A DNA stretch of 64,000 nucleotides from Sinohyriopsis cumingii (GCA_028554795.2 CM068835.1:56659219-56723218); one strand, 5' to 3'; positions 46,820 to 61,534 are shown, counted from the stretch's first letter. Notes: generated by a model from the sequence alone, not told the origin. Program-made: numbers and translations.

Positions 46820-49800
46820 CAGCAATTGTGTTCTTTGTTTTGGTACTAGCTTGAATTCCACTTTCTTAATGTGCATATGTTGTTTCACATGTATAACCTT
46901 AATATCTTTTTACCTTTGTTCATATTAAGACATATTGTGCAACACTCATTTAGTAGTGTATTGATTTGTTTATAAGACAACACAGCCAAGTAAATTTTTA
47001 AAAAAGAACTTCCTTCTAACCCCATTTATCAACAATTATGATAAAGAAACTGATATACATTTATTGTATCTGCAAATGACAAAATGTACCACATTATCTA
47101 CAAATTCTCATTATTACAAATCCTCATCTTAAAAATCTCGTTCTTAAAGTATTTATGTTATAAACTCTTTCATGATTCTATTTTCTAAATGTGCTGAACC
47201 AGACTGAAAAGCAAATTCGTGTACATAACTCAGGCTTTATCAGTATATGATAAGAATAATAAATTTCTTAATGCTAATTTTCTACCATTATTTTCTCGTT
47301 TCAGATGAAAGAGGATTAATGTTTGGAATACAAATACATTGAAACCAGATTTTTTTAAAAATGAATTCCTAAATACCATGGAGACACAGTTAATAACAAA
47401 TACAATCTGACATGTAATGTTCAGCCATCTAAATTCCATGCATAAAATGCACAAAACGTATTTGTGTATGTTAGTGTTACGAAAGTGGAAAAAAATCCTA
47501 GAAGACATATGAAAGAGTATGATCCGTAATCTGTCTGATTTAGTATGACTATAAGACGTTACGACACATAAGATATTTATGATTTTCATCCAGGAAAGTA
47601 GGTTGGTAGTAAAGCTGAACTTGTAAAAGGATAATATACAATTTTGTTTCAGTTGGAAAAATTACAAATAGATTATACTAGTGTTCAATCCTGACTGTAA
47701 AATTGCTTTATTGTGTCCAAGAATATTCACACCGAGTGGTTGCTTACATATGGCCAGTTTGTGATTAATCAAAAATAGTTAGTTTTTAATACATTTATAG
47801 CACAGTTGTCATTAAATAATAAATGTCTGACTAAAGCATGACAAGAAATAATAACACATCTTGCCTAATGAAGCTGCATTTCTGTTATGTCTTCCATATT
47901 TCCCTGGCTACATCTGTATTTTATTTACAAAAAACTAATTAGTGTGCTGATTTTTTAAACAATGCACGCTTTTAAAGTTTTCAATATGGATTTAAACTGA
48001 CAATAGTTTGAACAAATTTTACAAATTTGTAATGGTTTCTAATTATTTTTTTATATCTCATTTGGCCATTTATTAGTCAAAGCTCTACATTCAGTTTACT
48101 TTATATAAATTGAAATCTAGTGTTAGTCAATGTTTATTTGCTAAACAATGCATGCTTTAAAGATGCTTATTGATGTGCTGCAGCAATATATAGAATGTCT
48201 TTATTTAGTACTGAAATATTCTTCTGACACATGAATGAATTATCAGCAATGCAGTATTTGCTCATAAATTGATACAAACAATTTGCACTCCTGTTTCAAC
48301 TAGTACGTTATACAGTATAAATGCTGTATGAAATCATATCTAAAAAGGGAAACAGATGCAATGAAACTGCTGTAAGACTGGAATTGAGATTCACCGTCCT
48401 TGGTCTTCGCAAAATTTACAGTCTGTGTCTCGTGACTGGGACTGGGCTGTCCTTCTTTAATTATCATCCGATAAATACGACAAGACGCACTTAAAATTTA
48501 GTTTATTTTTTTTTGTACATGTATATACTGCCAAAAGGTTAGGTTTTAATTTATCCGTTATAACCACATAATGTGGAGGTGGATGGGTAGAAAAATTATA
48601 TGGAAATCAACCTAAGTCCAAAGTCATAAGCCATATGATTTATTTCGTTATGTTCAAGAATGGTATATACGACATTTTAAAATTCCCAAGCTATGACTAA
48701 AACGATCCTGATGAGTGTACATGTGGTATTCAAAAAACGACTTTAACCTGTATGTGAAACAGGCAGGAAATATATGAACATCAATTTCTACACCTGTTTA
48801 ATCTACAAATGAAACATTTGTTCCATGCACTGTTAAATACCGTATTTGGAAATGCGTGGTGGATAATGTAGATAGTATTATTCATTACAAATCCTAGAAT
48901 AACCAGTCTCTACATTATTTATGAGGAAATAATATTGCTTAGGTTTCTATGTAACACCCCGACATAACAAAATATATACTTAACACATATCCAACAATTT
49001 TGTCTTTAAGAAACATTTACTTGTTTTTGAGCATGTAATTATTTAGTTGCTTTGACCAATTTTCTCAAAATCATTAGGAATGAACTCTGTTTCAGCTGCT
49101 AATTCAAGTAGTATTATTGTTTCTACTTCAATCCATTTACTTGTATTCGAGAGCTTGGGTAGTATGTTCTCATTGTGCATTATAATTTTAAAATGATCTT
49201 GACATGTTGGTATCCTGTCATAAAAAGCATGTACTAATATAACTAATTAGTCGACAAATTGTACAAACTACCGAGTACTGAAATAAATATTTAAATATAT
49301 ATTTTGCCTGATGATTTCTATAAGGTTTATATTATGACATACTCAAATATAGATCTGCTTTATGTATGGGCCAATTATCTCTTCAAGGGGTGTGTATCTT
49401 AATGCAGATTTAGTATTTATTTGGTAACTGCATTTAAGCAGTGATATCAATCAAAATTTAAACAATTACAATTCAAGTAAGTATACCTAGTATGTTGGGC
49501 ATTTTGATTTAGTATAAGGAGTGTTACTAATTGGTGACTTTCTCTCCCATTTGCCTATTATACACAAATTATAGTTCGACACATGGAAAATTGATGGCAC
49601 TATGTTCCCTTTTTGTTACAGTAGCTATTATAAATATAGAATAAAATAAACATCAGAAAATACAATTTTACATTAACTTTGCAACGTAATAACAGCATAT
49701 TTGCATGCTCCTAAAATACCCTACGCTTATTAAAAATGGAGAACCTGACCTTGTCTATCTGAACCATGACATAAGTCTCAGTCTGTATATTTACATTTAA

Positions 49801-50590
49801 GACACAATTACAAAATCAAGAGTCAAATTATTGATAACATTTGAAATTATTGGTAACTGCTTTTATTGATAATATACAAAATTATGTTAAATTTGTTCCG
49901 TTGCACACCAATGTACAATATAGCAATCATAGTGTTCATTATATATGTACAAATTTTGTAATTATATTCTTATTTATTCGACACATGTTCCCTGTCGAGA
50001 CAAGGACATTGAGTCTTATCTCTATTTCTCTCTGAATATACAGCTTCATAGTATATCATTTATATAAGACATTACATTGCAATGTAAATATATTGCATTT
50101 AGACATATTTTGCACAGCTTTGAGAAAACGTATGTAAGATGAAAAATACTAGTGTGAATTTTCGTTTATATGGGACCGTGTTTTCTTATTGACTTACGGC
50201 CCAGCTTAATTACCAATATTGTCATTATTTATTTCATCGATACAAAAGTATCAGAAGCTTGCAGGGAAAAAGCAATTCATAATTGTAAGGAAATGTTCCT
50301 TATGTTTAAGTACAGAAATATATTTCATACTGCTACAACTTATATTCTTATATAAGGAAATAGGTTCATATTTTTCTAGTATAAAGCTATGGTACAGTCT
50401 ATGCTTTGTATTTGATGTCCTTGTTTCGGGGGATTCGCCTCTTACTATTGCATTGGAATTGGAGATTTAAATTAAGATTCGATATGAGATACTTGTCACA
50501 GTCAACCAGCAACAATACCCGCTGGTTGGTGCATAATCATACATGCCATACATATATAAGAATTCTGTATAACTTGAATATTTATTTTGA
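46820..50590. other. AT-rich stretch, nothing recognised
   Basis: Nothing identifiable over about 3.8 kb. A short sequence 'taaacaatgca.gctt.taaag' occurs twice (about 47,958 and 48,142). Confidence 0.4.
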
Positions 50591-50596
50591 TTCCTG

Positions 50597-50597
<1 letters not shown>

Positions 50598-50660
<63 letters not shown>
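50598..50660. repeat. (TA)n microsatellite
   Basis: A pure TA array of about 63 bp. Confidence 0.98.
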
Positions 50661-50664
<4 letters not shown>

Positions 50665-50797
50665 ACCTTTGGTTGTCCAAGTATTGCACAGCTGCATTAA
50701 TCCTGTTAAACAACCACCGTAAACTGCAGATTAACACTAGAATATTAATTTCATAGGGATGATAGAATTAACAGAATCCTCGTCTCTTTAATGTAAC

Positions 50798-50800
50798 CTC

Positions 50801-50848
<48 letters not shown>

Positions 50849-50849
50849 G
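50798..50849. repeat. (TC)n microsatellite
   Basis: A CT array with two interruptions. Confidence 0.95.
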
Positions 50850-50859
50850 TGAATAAACA

Positions 50860-53010
50860 AGAAAGAGAAAGTACGGCCTTGAGGTCCAATTATCTTCACT
50901 TTGCACAAACCTTATGAGGTCTTTACTGATACAAAATTCAGAATTTGCACTGCATTACTATAAAATAATAAACATATTCTAAATTGATCACATTAGGAAT
51001 GAAAATATGTAAACAAATTAGGACCTTAAATCTTGCTTGTAAGCGGCTAACTTTCCTACCACCGTGCGGTAGCGGTTAGTTACACCAAAAAATATTCTAA
51101 ATTAAAATGTGGTGGAAACGGTCAACGGAAATATGACATTATGTATACATCTAATCGTATACAAGCACATACATTTAATTTTGTTGTATGATTCATGCAG
51201 GCCACCTTCCTTCCGAATGTCAATACTCTGGGAAATAAGCTGACCGTACTGCAGCAATATAATTCGAATGATATTTTAAAAAAGACTCCCAAACATGCCG
51301 TGAAGTGGTATAACCTCTTGTTGCTGGGATCAAGAAAGCAAAGTAGTCTTATTATAAGAAATGTGCTTGTCACAGCGCCATCTGTTGGCATAATGATGCA
51401 TTATTTTATGCTAACATCCCTGATGCTAACTAGCAACATACTTGATGCTACATTATAATCATGGTTTTAGAATGTGCAATCTGCCACAAATAATGGACTA
51501 TGAGAACATTTTGAAGTTACGGTGCTGCAAAAGCAAAATTTGTGCAATGCAGATTAATATTAACAGCTGGAACGAAGTAACCTGTGTCATAGCAAGTGTA
51601 TAAATATAATACTAAACCTTGTAATAACTGACATGGTATTTACCATATGACAAACTACAGAATCAATTCAGCAGCTTGCAATCTGCAAGATACAATGCGG
51701 TAGAAGGGAAATTGATGAAAGCACTCGCAAACATGACCAGAATTATGATTGTAGCACTTGCAAGAAGTCATTCAGAATAATTCAGACGTTGCGTAGCACA
51801 TGCAAACTGCCACGTACAGTTTACATCAACGAAGAATACAATATACATGGACAGAACGATGAAAGTAGCACTTGCAAGCAGCCATTTACAATAATGCATT
51901 AAACAAGGATAGAAAATAATGCAAATAATTGTAGCGGTAATTCCCCTCCATTCCTAATAATTTAAACCAAGAAGTACTTGCAAGAACAAATACAAAAGCT
52001 AAAGATGTTATGATTCTGTGTAAGTCGTATACAAGGAAAGATGAAAATAAACAAATTAGAAACTCATTAAAATATAGGGTCAAAGAAAGTCAAACAAAAA
52101 GCATTCCCTAAAAGAAACAATGTATGTAATGTTAAATTTTCTTAATTTAATAGACATTAAAAATGTGTATCTTGCACAAAGCGAAGGCATTCCCGTTTCA
52201 GTGGACACTGCTATTGTTTGAACACTAATCGAAGTTCACCGGTCATACTGAATTTGAATAACCAATATAATTTAATTTAAAAGAAAATAAGGCTTAATGA
52301 CGATTGATTCTAACTTTGCATCACTTGCATTGTGTCCAGAAAACGTTCTGGGCCACAATCTCCAGTCCAGTGTTTTAGTACCTTCTTCTGCTACAATTAG
52401 TCATATTTTATCCAACAGAGGTACAAGCATTTTATTCAAGCACCTATAATTAAAATATTATAGCAGATACAACTAGTTCGATTTAGCGTTTATGGAAGAT
52501 ATCTATTCACTATTAAATACAGGGGTATCATGTCATATAAAGGATAAAATTGATGTTTTGTGTTGCTTTTGTGGCTTTAAAAGCACTTTCAACAACTTTG
52601 GACTATATCATTCCGACAACCGATCTGGTCTTATATAGCCAGATATGGCGGGTCAATATAGCCATTATTGTACAAAACGTGCCTGTAATAGAAAATGAAA
52701 CTCTACTTTGTTACTTTTATGTAGTATCTGTAACATCCAGAATTTTAGTAAAATAAACAAAACACTTCATTCGAACAAGGTTCTTCCGTGTGCATGTCAC
52801 ACACTTGTATCACAGGTTTGCTTTAACGGATGTATTGGCTTACACTGACGTTGACGTGTACTTCTGTTTAACAATCCAATTTATCAGCAGACTATTGTAA
52901 TATTTTCCCCAGTATTTTTCATCTTTTTTGAGAAATGAAATCCCGTATACACAGATTCTACGAAACATACACGGTGTATATTGTAGATCATTTTTGAAAA
53001 AGACTCTTTA
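50860..53010. other. AT-rich stretch with loosely repeated motifs
   Basis: Between about 51,660 and 51,900 the words 'gcacttgcaa', 'gcactcgcaa' and 'gcacatgcaa' recur at irregular spacing, as in an eroded tandem array. No gene was recognised. Confidence 0.4.
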
Positions 53011-53015
53011 TGCCT

Positions 53016-53131
53016 GTACTTCATTGACGTGCGGTACAGCGCATACCCATTTGTAAGGTAATACTGTCGAAACGTACTTCATTGACGTGCGATACAGTAC
53101 ATACCCATTTGTAAGGTAATACTGTCGAAAC
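53016..53131. repeat. 58-bp tandem duplication
   Basis: Two adjacent copies (53,016-53,073 and 53,074-53,131), beginning 'gtacttcattgacgtgcg' and ending 'tactgtcgaaac', differ at only a few positions, so the duplication is recent. Confidence 0.95.
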
Positions 53132-53534
53132 TTGAGTAACATATTATAAAACGTAATTTGACCTTACTCTATGCAGAATAGAAATCTGCATTTCAATATA
53201 TGTGAGTGTTGAGGATATATAGTTGAATAGATTCAGCTGCGTGTTGTTCATTTTCCCACCTCATAATTTAACTGAATATAAAATGTTAACTCCATGGATT
53301 ACACTTCATTTGCATTAAACTACTTACATTTTTATTAGATAAGGTATTCATTTATTTAATAAAATTACCAATGTTCAGGCACGTTAAAATGCTACATAAT
53401 TTTAAGGCCTCTCAGTTACTGATGATTGCTTTCAGATCGCAGCTGACCCCACTCCATAAAACATTGCATGTCTACAATGCTAGCCAAACATTGGAAAAGA
53501 TAAAGAATGTAATGAAACAATGAATAAGGATGTT

Positions 53535-53536
<2 letters not shown>

Positions 53537-53571
<35 letters not shown>
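53537..53571. repeat. (CT)n microsatellite
   Basis: A pure CT array of about 34 bp. Confidence 0.95.
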
Positions 53572-53573
<2 letters not shown>

Positions 53574-53579
53574 GTTTCC

Positions 53580-55315
53580 TCTGGATAATTTGAGTGCACT
53601 GCTGGTAGGAATATAATAACATGCGGCGCCTAGTTGGCGACTGAGTTACCAACAATGTAACATCATCAAAATGTTAACGTTTAGTAGACTGTAACTTTCA
53701 ACTTTTAGTTATTATGAAACAGTGCAACCTTGCTCCACATGGATATATTGGAATTCATGTTAGCTCATAAAGAGTACAAGGTCTACTGATTGTTTTCGTG
53801 GAACAATGCTTCATTTAGATCTAATTAGGAATATGAAACTGCTAGATGCATAATTTATTATGCGCTTTCCAACACTAGCCCATGTACTATGTCGGGTTTC
53901 TTTTTGGTAGAAAAGTTTTGTTTGTGATCCTTAGTACCACAATAAAACAAAGCAAAGAATCAAGAAAATTAACACAACTTTTATTCAATTTAGTCCTCTC
54001 TTGCAAACTTATAATTGGTACTCAGCATTTTCTAGGTTACTAAGTTACGTATTAAGTAGAAATATATGCAGCAAGTTATTTCACCTGCATATAAATTCTA
54101 AACATTTGTTGAAATATGAATGTTTCAACTATTATGCTTATATTGTGCATGCGTGCTGTAGAATGTAAATATATTTAATGCCTCCTCCCAGATCCTTTGA
54201 GAAATAAGGGCAACATATAAATAAATGTTGCATGAGTTTCTACGATCAGAGCGGCTTATTACATTTATGCAGCACCAACTTTCCCGTACAGTGCAGATCA
54301 TGCCGGACTTTCAATACAGAGAGTATTCACATTCAATCAGTCAGTCCCAGAATTTAACAAACATTTTATTGTAGCCAGTAGGACAACTAGTCCTAATGAA
54401 TCGTCACCAGTCCTGCCCAAAACAATGTTAGACATGTATCTAGACATAAATAACTTTTCTTTCTTAAATATCACTCTCATATTTCATTTTACGAAACTTG
54501 CTTAAGAAATCCACCGAGGTTACTTGAAAATCGTCACCACAAGTTCACAGAAAAAAGGGACTGATACTTAACCAATTCGGCAAAGGACCTACTTCCTGGA
54601 AACTAAAATCACTTGCAGGGTAAATACTGGTTGTACCGACACGAGCTGTACCATATACTCGTCCCTGTGCCGAGTGGATAGATGCAAGATTTTCATCCTG
54701 AGAAGTTTATGTGCTTGTTGTACCCTTAATAAGCACCGAAGTTCAGCATTGCTTAACATCCAGCGTGCGCCAGCTATCTATTATTTTTGTCTAGTTTGCC
54801 TACTGTACAATTCAGAATATGTCACAAACTAATCCAACGTTTTTCTTTTATATATATACCCGACACAAACTTGATACTAAATGAGTCCAGATAATAAAAA
54901 CAGTATTTGATGACAAAGAGTTAAAACGTTACCAATTTCCTTATTTAAAAATATACAAATAGATATTGTTTACATTACAAAAATGAGAGATCCAGTTTCA
55001 TACATAGCCTTCGGTTTTTTGTGGTTTTTGTGTCGCGCTTTTTGATAATCTATTTATCATTTTAATGTGAAGGAATACTCTTTTTCACAGAAATATTATG
55101 CATCATTACGAATTAGACCTGTCATTAGCCCCCCAAAAACAAGTAATGTCGCATCTTTTATTTTTCGTCTTCTCAGAGAGGGTTACGCTAATTTGTTTAC
55201 ATATTCTCCTTCACAATGTTATCAATTTAGAATATGTTTATTATTTTATAGTCTCTGGTATATTCAACAATGTACAGCTTTATTAATACACTGTCAAACA
55301 TAAGTGTGGGTGGGT
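53580..55315. other. Intergenic stretch, nothing recognised
   Basis: Only short frames with random-looking translation were seen. Confidence 0.4.
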
Positions 55316-55318
55316 GTA

Positions 55319-55576
55319 TTTTGGATTTTTAACGTAGTTTTAACAATTTTTCAGCCATATCGCTACGATGTCTGCAATGTGACAGTTTATAGTGATGTCT
55401 AGCACTGGGGTATCATGCCGCAACCAGTCCTAACACTAACCTTATAATGCTGAGCGCCAAGCGAGGCAGCTGTTAGTACCAATTTTGTAAGTCTTTTGTA
55501 TGACTCTGCCGGGGATCGAACCCACGACATCCTGCATCCGAGGCGGACGCTCTGACCACTATGCCACCGGAGCGGT
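55319..55576 (-). mobile_element. SINE family B copy 2, internally deleted
   Basis: It has the same head (B-box GGTTCGATCCC at 55,512-55,522) and 3' end as the other copies. About 50 bp between 'catcatgccgca' and 'accagtcc' are missing relative to copy 3. Confidence 0.88.
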
Positions 55577-55579
55577 ACA

Positions 55580-55980
55580 CATAAGGGAAGACACATATAC
55601 ATAATTAAGTGGGTATGAAAGTGTTTTTGAAAAAATATATTACTAACTTGCTTTCGAAAGTGTATTTAAGCATCTCTTCCGACTCCCACCATTTTCACAT
55701 ACTAAATACCATACTTCTCAGTTTATAAAGCACGCACTGTCTAGACCATACCTCACTGGTTGTAATTTAATGCGTTCAAGACATTATAACCTTCTAATTC
55801 TTTTCTACAGTCTGTAATATTATTTTTATTAGTTGTGTGACAATGTAGCAATGAAGTCTTGACATTACCTGTGACCATGGTGCAAACCTAACTTGTTTAA
55901 CTAGGCGCATCACACACAACCTTAGAATTTTCCGGCTCGTAACTTTCTACATGTCTGAAGTAAAATGTCATGTGATGTGA
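55580..55980. other. Spacer between two SINE copies
   Basis: About 400 bp of AT-rich sequence without a recognised feature. Confidence 0.5.
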
Positions 55981-55985
55981 GTTTT

Positions 55986-56285
55986 GATTTTTAACGTAGC
56001 TTTAACAATTTTTCAGTCATATCGCTACGATGTCTACAGACACAGTTTATAGTGATGTCTAGCACCGGGGCATCATGCCGCAGACATGTAGGATAATGTC
56101 CCACCCAGTCACATTATCCTGACACCAGGCCGACCAGTCCTAACACAAACCTCTTAATGCTGAACGCCAAGCGAGGCAGCTGTTAGTACCATTTTTTAAG
56201 TCTCTGGTATGACTCGGCCGGGGATCGAACCCACGACCTCCCGCATCCGAGGCGGACGCTCTAAACACTAGGCCACCGGAGCGGT
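55986..56285 (-). mobile_element. SINE family B copy 3, near full length
   Basis: The tRNA-like head at the right end has a 'ggcctagtgtttagagcg' A-box region and B-box GGTTCGATCCC at 56,221-56,231. The full body and the common '...gctacgttaaaaatc' 3' end are present. The frame across it (RSGGLVFRASASDAGG...) is a well-known kind of SINE artefact, not a protein. Confidence 0.9.
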
Positions 56286-56332
56286 CTCTGAAGTAAAAAG
56301 GTGTTTGATACGGCCTTGAAAGGCAAAACAAC

Positions 56333-56335
<3 letters not shown>

Positions 56336-56401
<66 letters not shown>
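56336..56401. repeat. (TA)n microsatellite
   Basis: A TA array followed by an imperfect TG/GGTG-rich stretch to about 56,440. Confidence 0.98.
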
Positions 56402-56403
<2 letters not shown>

Positions 56404-56639
56404 GTGTGTGGTGGTGGGGGGGGTGTGGGTGTGTGGGTGTGTCATGCTGTCTTTACTACAAACATGATATTGTTATAGTTTTGACCCATTTTATTACCAG
56501 TCTTAGTCTGGTTCCGTTTAGTAAGGTTCTTAAGTAGTATAGTTTATAAGTGAACTGTGTTGAGAAACGTGAAGAACGAACGTGTATCTAATGCAGCTCA
56601 TTCTTCCCAGGGGCGAGTGTTTAAACACAACGATTCCTG

Positions 56640-57064
56640 ACCCCAGCAATTGAATAGACTAGATAAACCTTTCATATACTACCTGGTAAGATTCTCCAAA
56701 ACTTACATTATCATCCACATACAGAACTTAAAAGCTTTGAATACAATTACATCTAAGTCATATAGTCTCTTACGTATAAATTCTTCTTCAAGGTCAGTTA
56801 TTAAACGAGAAAACACCAGTGGAGATAAACATTTACCCTGTGTTAAACCAAGTATAAACCTATAAGCTATACTAAGTTGATTTACATTTTTTACGTAAAA
56901 TTTAGCACACGAGTATATTAACTGTTTTATGTTCAAATTGTACCGTGCAATCCGAGTTTTATTAACTCCAGCCACATTTCGTTTAATATTAAATAAGCAG
57001 ATGTGCCTTATTAAAATCAATAAAACTAGACTTAAGTTGTATCCCACATGGCAAAATGTAATCC

Positions 57065-57065
<1 letters not shown>
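56640..57065 (-). mobile_element. LINE reverse-transcriptase fragment
   Basis: The minus-strand reading includes F-I-D-F-N-K-A (RT block with catalytic Asp; intact form F-x-D-F-x-K-A), then G-L-T-Q-G-K-C-L-S-P-L-V-F-S-R-L-I-T-D-L-E-E-E-F, matching RT blocks 'G-x-x-Q-G-x-x-L-S-P-x-L-F-x-x-x-I-N-D-L'. After a frameshift, an L-Y-V-D-D box lies near 56,715-56,730. The catalytic motifs are still readable but split across frames. The right end abuts (TA)n. Confidence 0.78.

Positions 57066-57132
<67 letters not shown>
57066..57132. repeat. (TA)n microsatellite between two LINE fragments
   Basis: TA array of about 67 bp; the LINE 3' end begins at its right edge. Confidence 0.98.
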
Positions 57133-57696
<564 letters not shown>

Positions 57697-57699
57697 TCG

Positions 57700-60600
57700 A
57701 AATGTATAATATATTCTGTGAATATGTTTATGTATGCACCTTTTGTGTTGATTGAATAAATGACACAAATGACCCCGTTACATTCACTTTTCGTGGCCTG
57801 TGTGAACATAAGTTCATTTAAGAAAAATATGCCCATCGGGCCTTGAAATCATAAGGTTCATGAGCATCGGAATGTCTTTCAAGCAATCGCAAATGACGTT
57901 ACTTTTGAAAGCTTCTTCTGAATGGCTGATAACAGAAACTCAGTCTCAGATTCAAGTTCAGTGTTTTATGATAACAATGTCTTACCTCACTGTCACACTG
58001 ATTCATAACAGATATAGAACATTATAAACTTTTGTCTACTATATTTAGAGTAAAATATTTTGTTCTCCGCATATTTATTTTATTTAACAAATCCTGAAAG
58101 ACTTTTGTACAGTTTCTAAGTTTGAAGCCCGGATTCTGCGTTAAGTTTTGCGATCGGACAGTTTTATGGTTACCGAGTCTGATTTCAATTATCCCATTCA
58201 AAAACCGTTTTCATTAATTCATGATCCCTTGATCTCACCAAAACAAAGTTTATCTGCGACAACTGAAACCGGGTGGGCGTGTTTTAGTTATTTTGTAATA
58301 AACGTTGGTCACATCTTGCAAAACAAAGTCATCTGGTGAGGGCTGTCTAGATTTACTCACCAATGAGCGACATCTTAGTAAAGACGTCCAACACTTATAT
58401 TCAAAGTAGCGAATCAGATTAATTCAAGATGGCTTGTGATTTCCAACTTGAATGTGCAGTAATGTATCAATAAGATATGGTCGATTCGACCACAAAATCA
58501 GGTACTGTAATCGCTATTTAATTATTCTGATTAATTAAGTGGTGAATCACGTATGTGGAACTTGCAATTAGAAGAAACATTGAGAATAAAAGGGCGGAAA
58601 TCGTTGCTTGAATTCTCAATGTTTGATTTCAATGTTCATTTGACTTTTATGATAATGGTGTTATGTATATTTGATTTAATTTATATTTGATTTAATTTAA
58701 TTGTTTGTTTGTTAGTTTTAATTTTTTTTATTCCATTATATGTTATTGTAATGTAACTTTATTTACTAGAGTTGACATTTTCCAGAAAATCAGTTCAGTT
58801 CTCTTTGACCTTACTGTTTTTCATAAACTAATAATATAAACTTTGTAGTTAATGCTGACCTAGTTCATGACCTTGATTCAGAAATCAGTGAGAGATGAAG
58901 TAAACAACTTTGTTTATTTTCTCCTTATTCTTTCTCAGACTAAGAGTCATAAAGTGAAATCGACGGCATCCTGGGAGTACGTGATGTTAGGCATGTAAAA
59001 AGCTTCTATCTTGTTCTAGAAACATGACCGTGTGACCCTCATACGGGAATCTGTTTTGCGTTTTAAATTAGTGTATAACTCTTTTCTATGGAGAATTTAG
59101 GGCAGTCGAGTTTTAAACCATTGACACTTAAAGGTTTCTGCTGTGATCAGTTGGAGTTGGATTTTTAAATTTTCCTCATATCATTTGGATTCCAAGAGAT
59201 TATTTTTCGCTGGAACTACCTGTGCTCTAAATTAATTCTTTGACAAGGACAGTTATCGAAATTTACAAAGAATTCAAACACTGGAATATTATTTTCTTTG
59301 ATTCAACAAAGTAATGTTGACACATCTGTACGACGCTGACTACAGCATACGTCATCGTTTCCCATTTTGGATTTCATCGGGATCCGAACTAAGTTTCATT
59401 AGGACTTCTTATTACTAGAACTTCTAGTTTTTAATTATTAGGTTATTCTTGCATTACTTTTGGATTTGATTCGTAAAACCGTAAGTTCTTTTTCTCAGTT
59501 TTACCTTGTTTTTATAGGGAAATAAATTACTTGTTAAAGTTTACAAAGCTTGTTGTATTCACTCTTTTCTTTTACGTTTTGTACGAGCCTAAACGTAATA
59601 ATGGCGTTGTGTCTATTTTTCCGAGGCTTAATTAGGCTTTCTGCTTATCACATTGCGTTCATTTTCTAGATGACACTGCCAGTTTATAGAAGATTATAAG
59701 TTGAGGAAGAACATATTGATTACTTTTTCGCATCATATGAATAACAGGCGATCCTCGTCAGAAGAGATTAATTAAGTGATCCTCAGGTAAAACCGCCATA
59801 GTACAACGACCTTAGCAATTTATTTCGTGCTAATTATTATCTTATCTTTCTTGATGGAAAGAAAACACTTGACATTGATGTTGATGATAATCATCTTTTC
59901 TGTAGATGTAACATATTACTGTTTCAGTATCGGTTCTTGCAAACCTGCGATATAAAGGGAACTTATACTGAACAAAAACGCATTAAGCATCATTACTTTT
60001 CAAGAGGACCACGTGATAATTAATAGAATACATGCATTAAAACGAATCATTCCGTACACAATTTGTACAAACTTCGATTTTGTAAATTTTCTATCACAAA
60101 AGGAAAAACATTATATCAAAAATTCAAAGACATGATTATTATAAATCATCAAAGCAAATAAAAACGTATATATCACTTAGAAAGACCTCTCTCCTTTGAC
60201 AAATTTGTTTCGAAAAATAGTATCAATATTAAAAAATAATATACAAAAGTGGATTTGAAGCAATATAAATATAATCACTGTGCTAAACCGTTTCTCAGTT
60301 CAAGCATTCTCGGTTAGAGATAAGATTGTTTAGTTTAGTTTTGTTTTCAAATCATACGGTTACTTGGCAAAACTTGTAGTAATTATGTAATTTGGTATGG
60401 TGTTGTGACACTGACATCTCTGTATTCAGTATCCGTTTGCCACTGCTGACACGAACATATCGTTTACCATTGATGCAGCAGACTGTGTCCGCTTGTTTAT
60501 ACATAGAGATCCAATGCTAGACAACTCTTACGAGATCATATATCGATAAGATCTAATCAAAACAGCCCATCTGGATTATCATTCCTTGTGGGTTTATACT

Positions 60601-61230
60601 AAAAGACCTCGAGGGATTTTAGACGAGTATCAATCCCCCTTAACTGAATGACATAAATATATAATGAAACTCAAATAATCAATAATCGATTATTGTTTAT
60701 TTACAAACGATATAGACAAATGGGTTAAAGAACTGATTGATTGCTTCATTGATTTGGTGATAATCGTCTGCACGTTATCACATAAGAAAATTGTTTATCT
60801 GTAACGTAATAGGCATAAGAATATAGGATAAGCTCCAGTTAATATAGAGATGGAACAGAGCTCTGATTGCCCAAGGACTTTCGCTTTTTGTGGACAGATG
60901 TGCGTCCATCTGTTTCCTAAGAAGTGTTCGTTTATTACTATTTGATTTAGTACTTATCTAAAGTTGTAAAGTATCGTAGATGCTCGCTGAAAAGTCGAAA
61001 CTATTACATACTGCACGCATATAGAGAGAAAGAGAGAGTTAATTTCGCTAAACATTTGCAGAAGATGGATGTAATCGTGTTAACGAGTGCGAGTTGTGGT
61101 CTCTCGTTTCCATTCACTTTCACGTCATTTAATCGTAACTTTAAATAGGCAGATTAGAAACATCCCTTGGTGTTCTGGGTTTTTTTGTTCCAAAGGATAG
61201 ATATCTGTATTCAAGTAAACTATTCTAAAT
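57700..61230. other. AT-rich stretch, no gene recognised
   Basis: About 3.5 kb without a credible exon. From 58,600 to 59,560 the plus strand is T-rich and ends with 'gggaaataaattacttg', which could be a polyadenylation region or part of an LTR, but no repeat partner is seen in the window. Confidence 0.35.
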
Positions 61231-61239
61231 CTTACCTGG

Positions 61240-61460
61240 TCAAAGAACTGACTCAGTCATATTAGAAACGTGTGCCGACACAAAGATCAAGTTGTATCTC
61301 CATCGTTCCACACCAAAACTGGAAATATTCCCAGAAAGGAAGATGAGACCATTGATTATTTTGGAATCAGTGTTCATAATGAAACCAAACATTTTCTTTT
61401 TTCCAGAATGATTCGTCACTAACACTTTCACAAAAGCATAAAACCCGTTTGTATAAGACA
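61240..61460 (-). CDS. Possible terminal exon of an unknown gene
   Basis: The acceptor AATCAG|TG leaves phase 1, compatible with the phase-1 donor at 62,286-62,287. It encodes about 74 residues with an I-I-N-G-L-I-F-L-S-G-N-I-S segment and three potential N-glycosylation sites, ending in TGA. A strong donor-like CCAG|GTAAGA follows four bases after the TGA, so an alternative transcript may splice in the 3' UTR. No domain is recognised. Confidence 0.32.
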
Positions 61461-61534
61461 CTGATTCACACGATTAAAATATCACCTTTCTTTTCTCCTG
61501 AAATAATTTCCCTGCGAATCTCACCATCTTAATA

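Noticed and set aside
55399-55602. 67-residue minus-strand frame
   Set aside because: It is the translation of a SINE family B head; the same peptide pattern recurs in the 56-kb copy. Not a gene.
56140-56445. 101-residue minus-strand frame with Tyr-Ile repeats
   Set aside because: It runs through a (TA)n array into SINE family B copy 3; an artefact of repeats.
58600-59560. Solo LTR
   Set aside because: It is T-rich with a late AATAAA, but no defined ends, target duplication or second copy could be seen.
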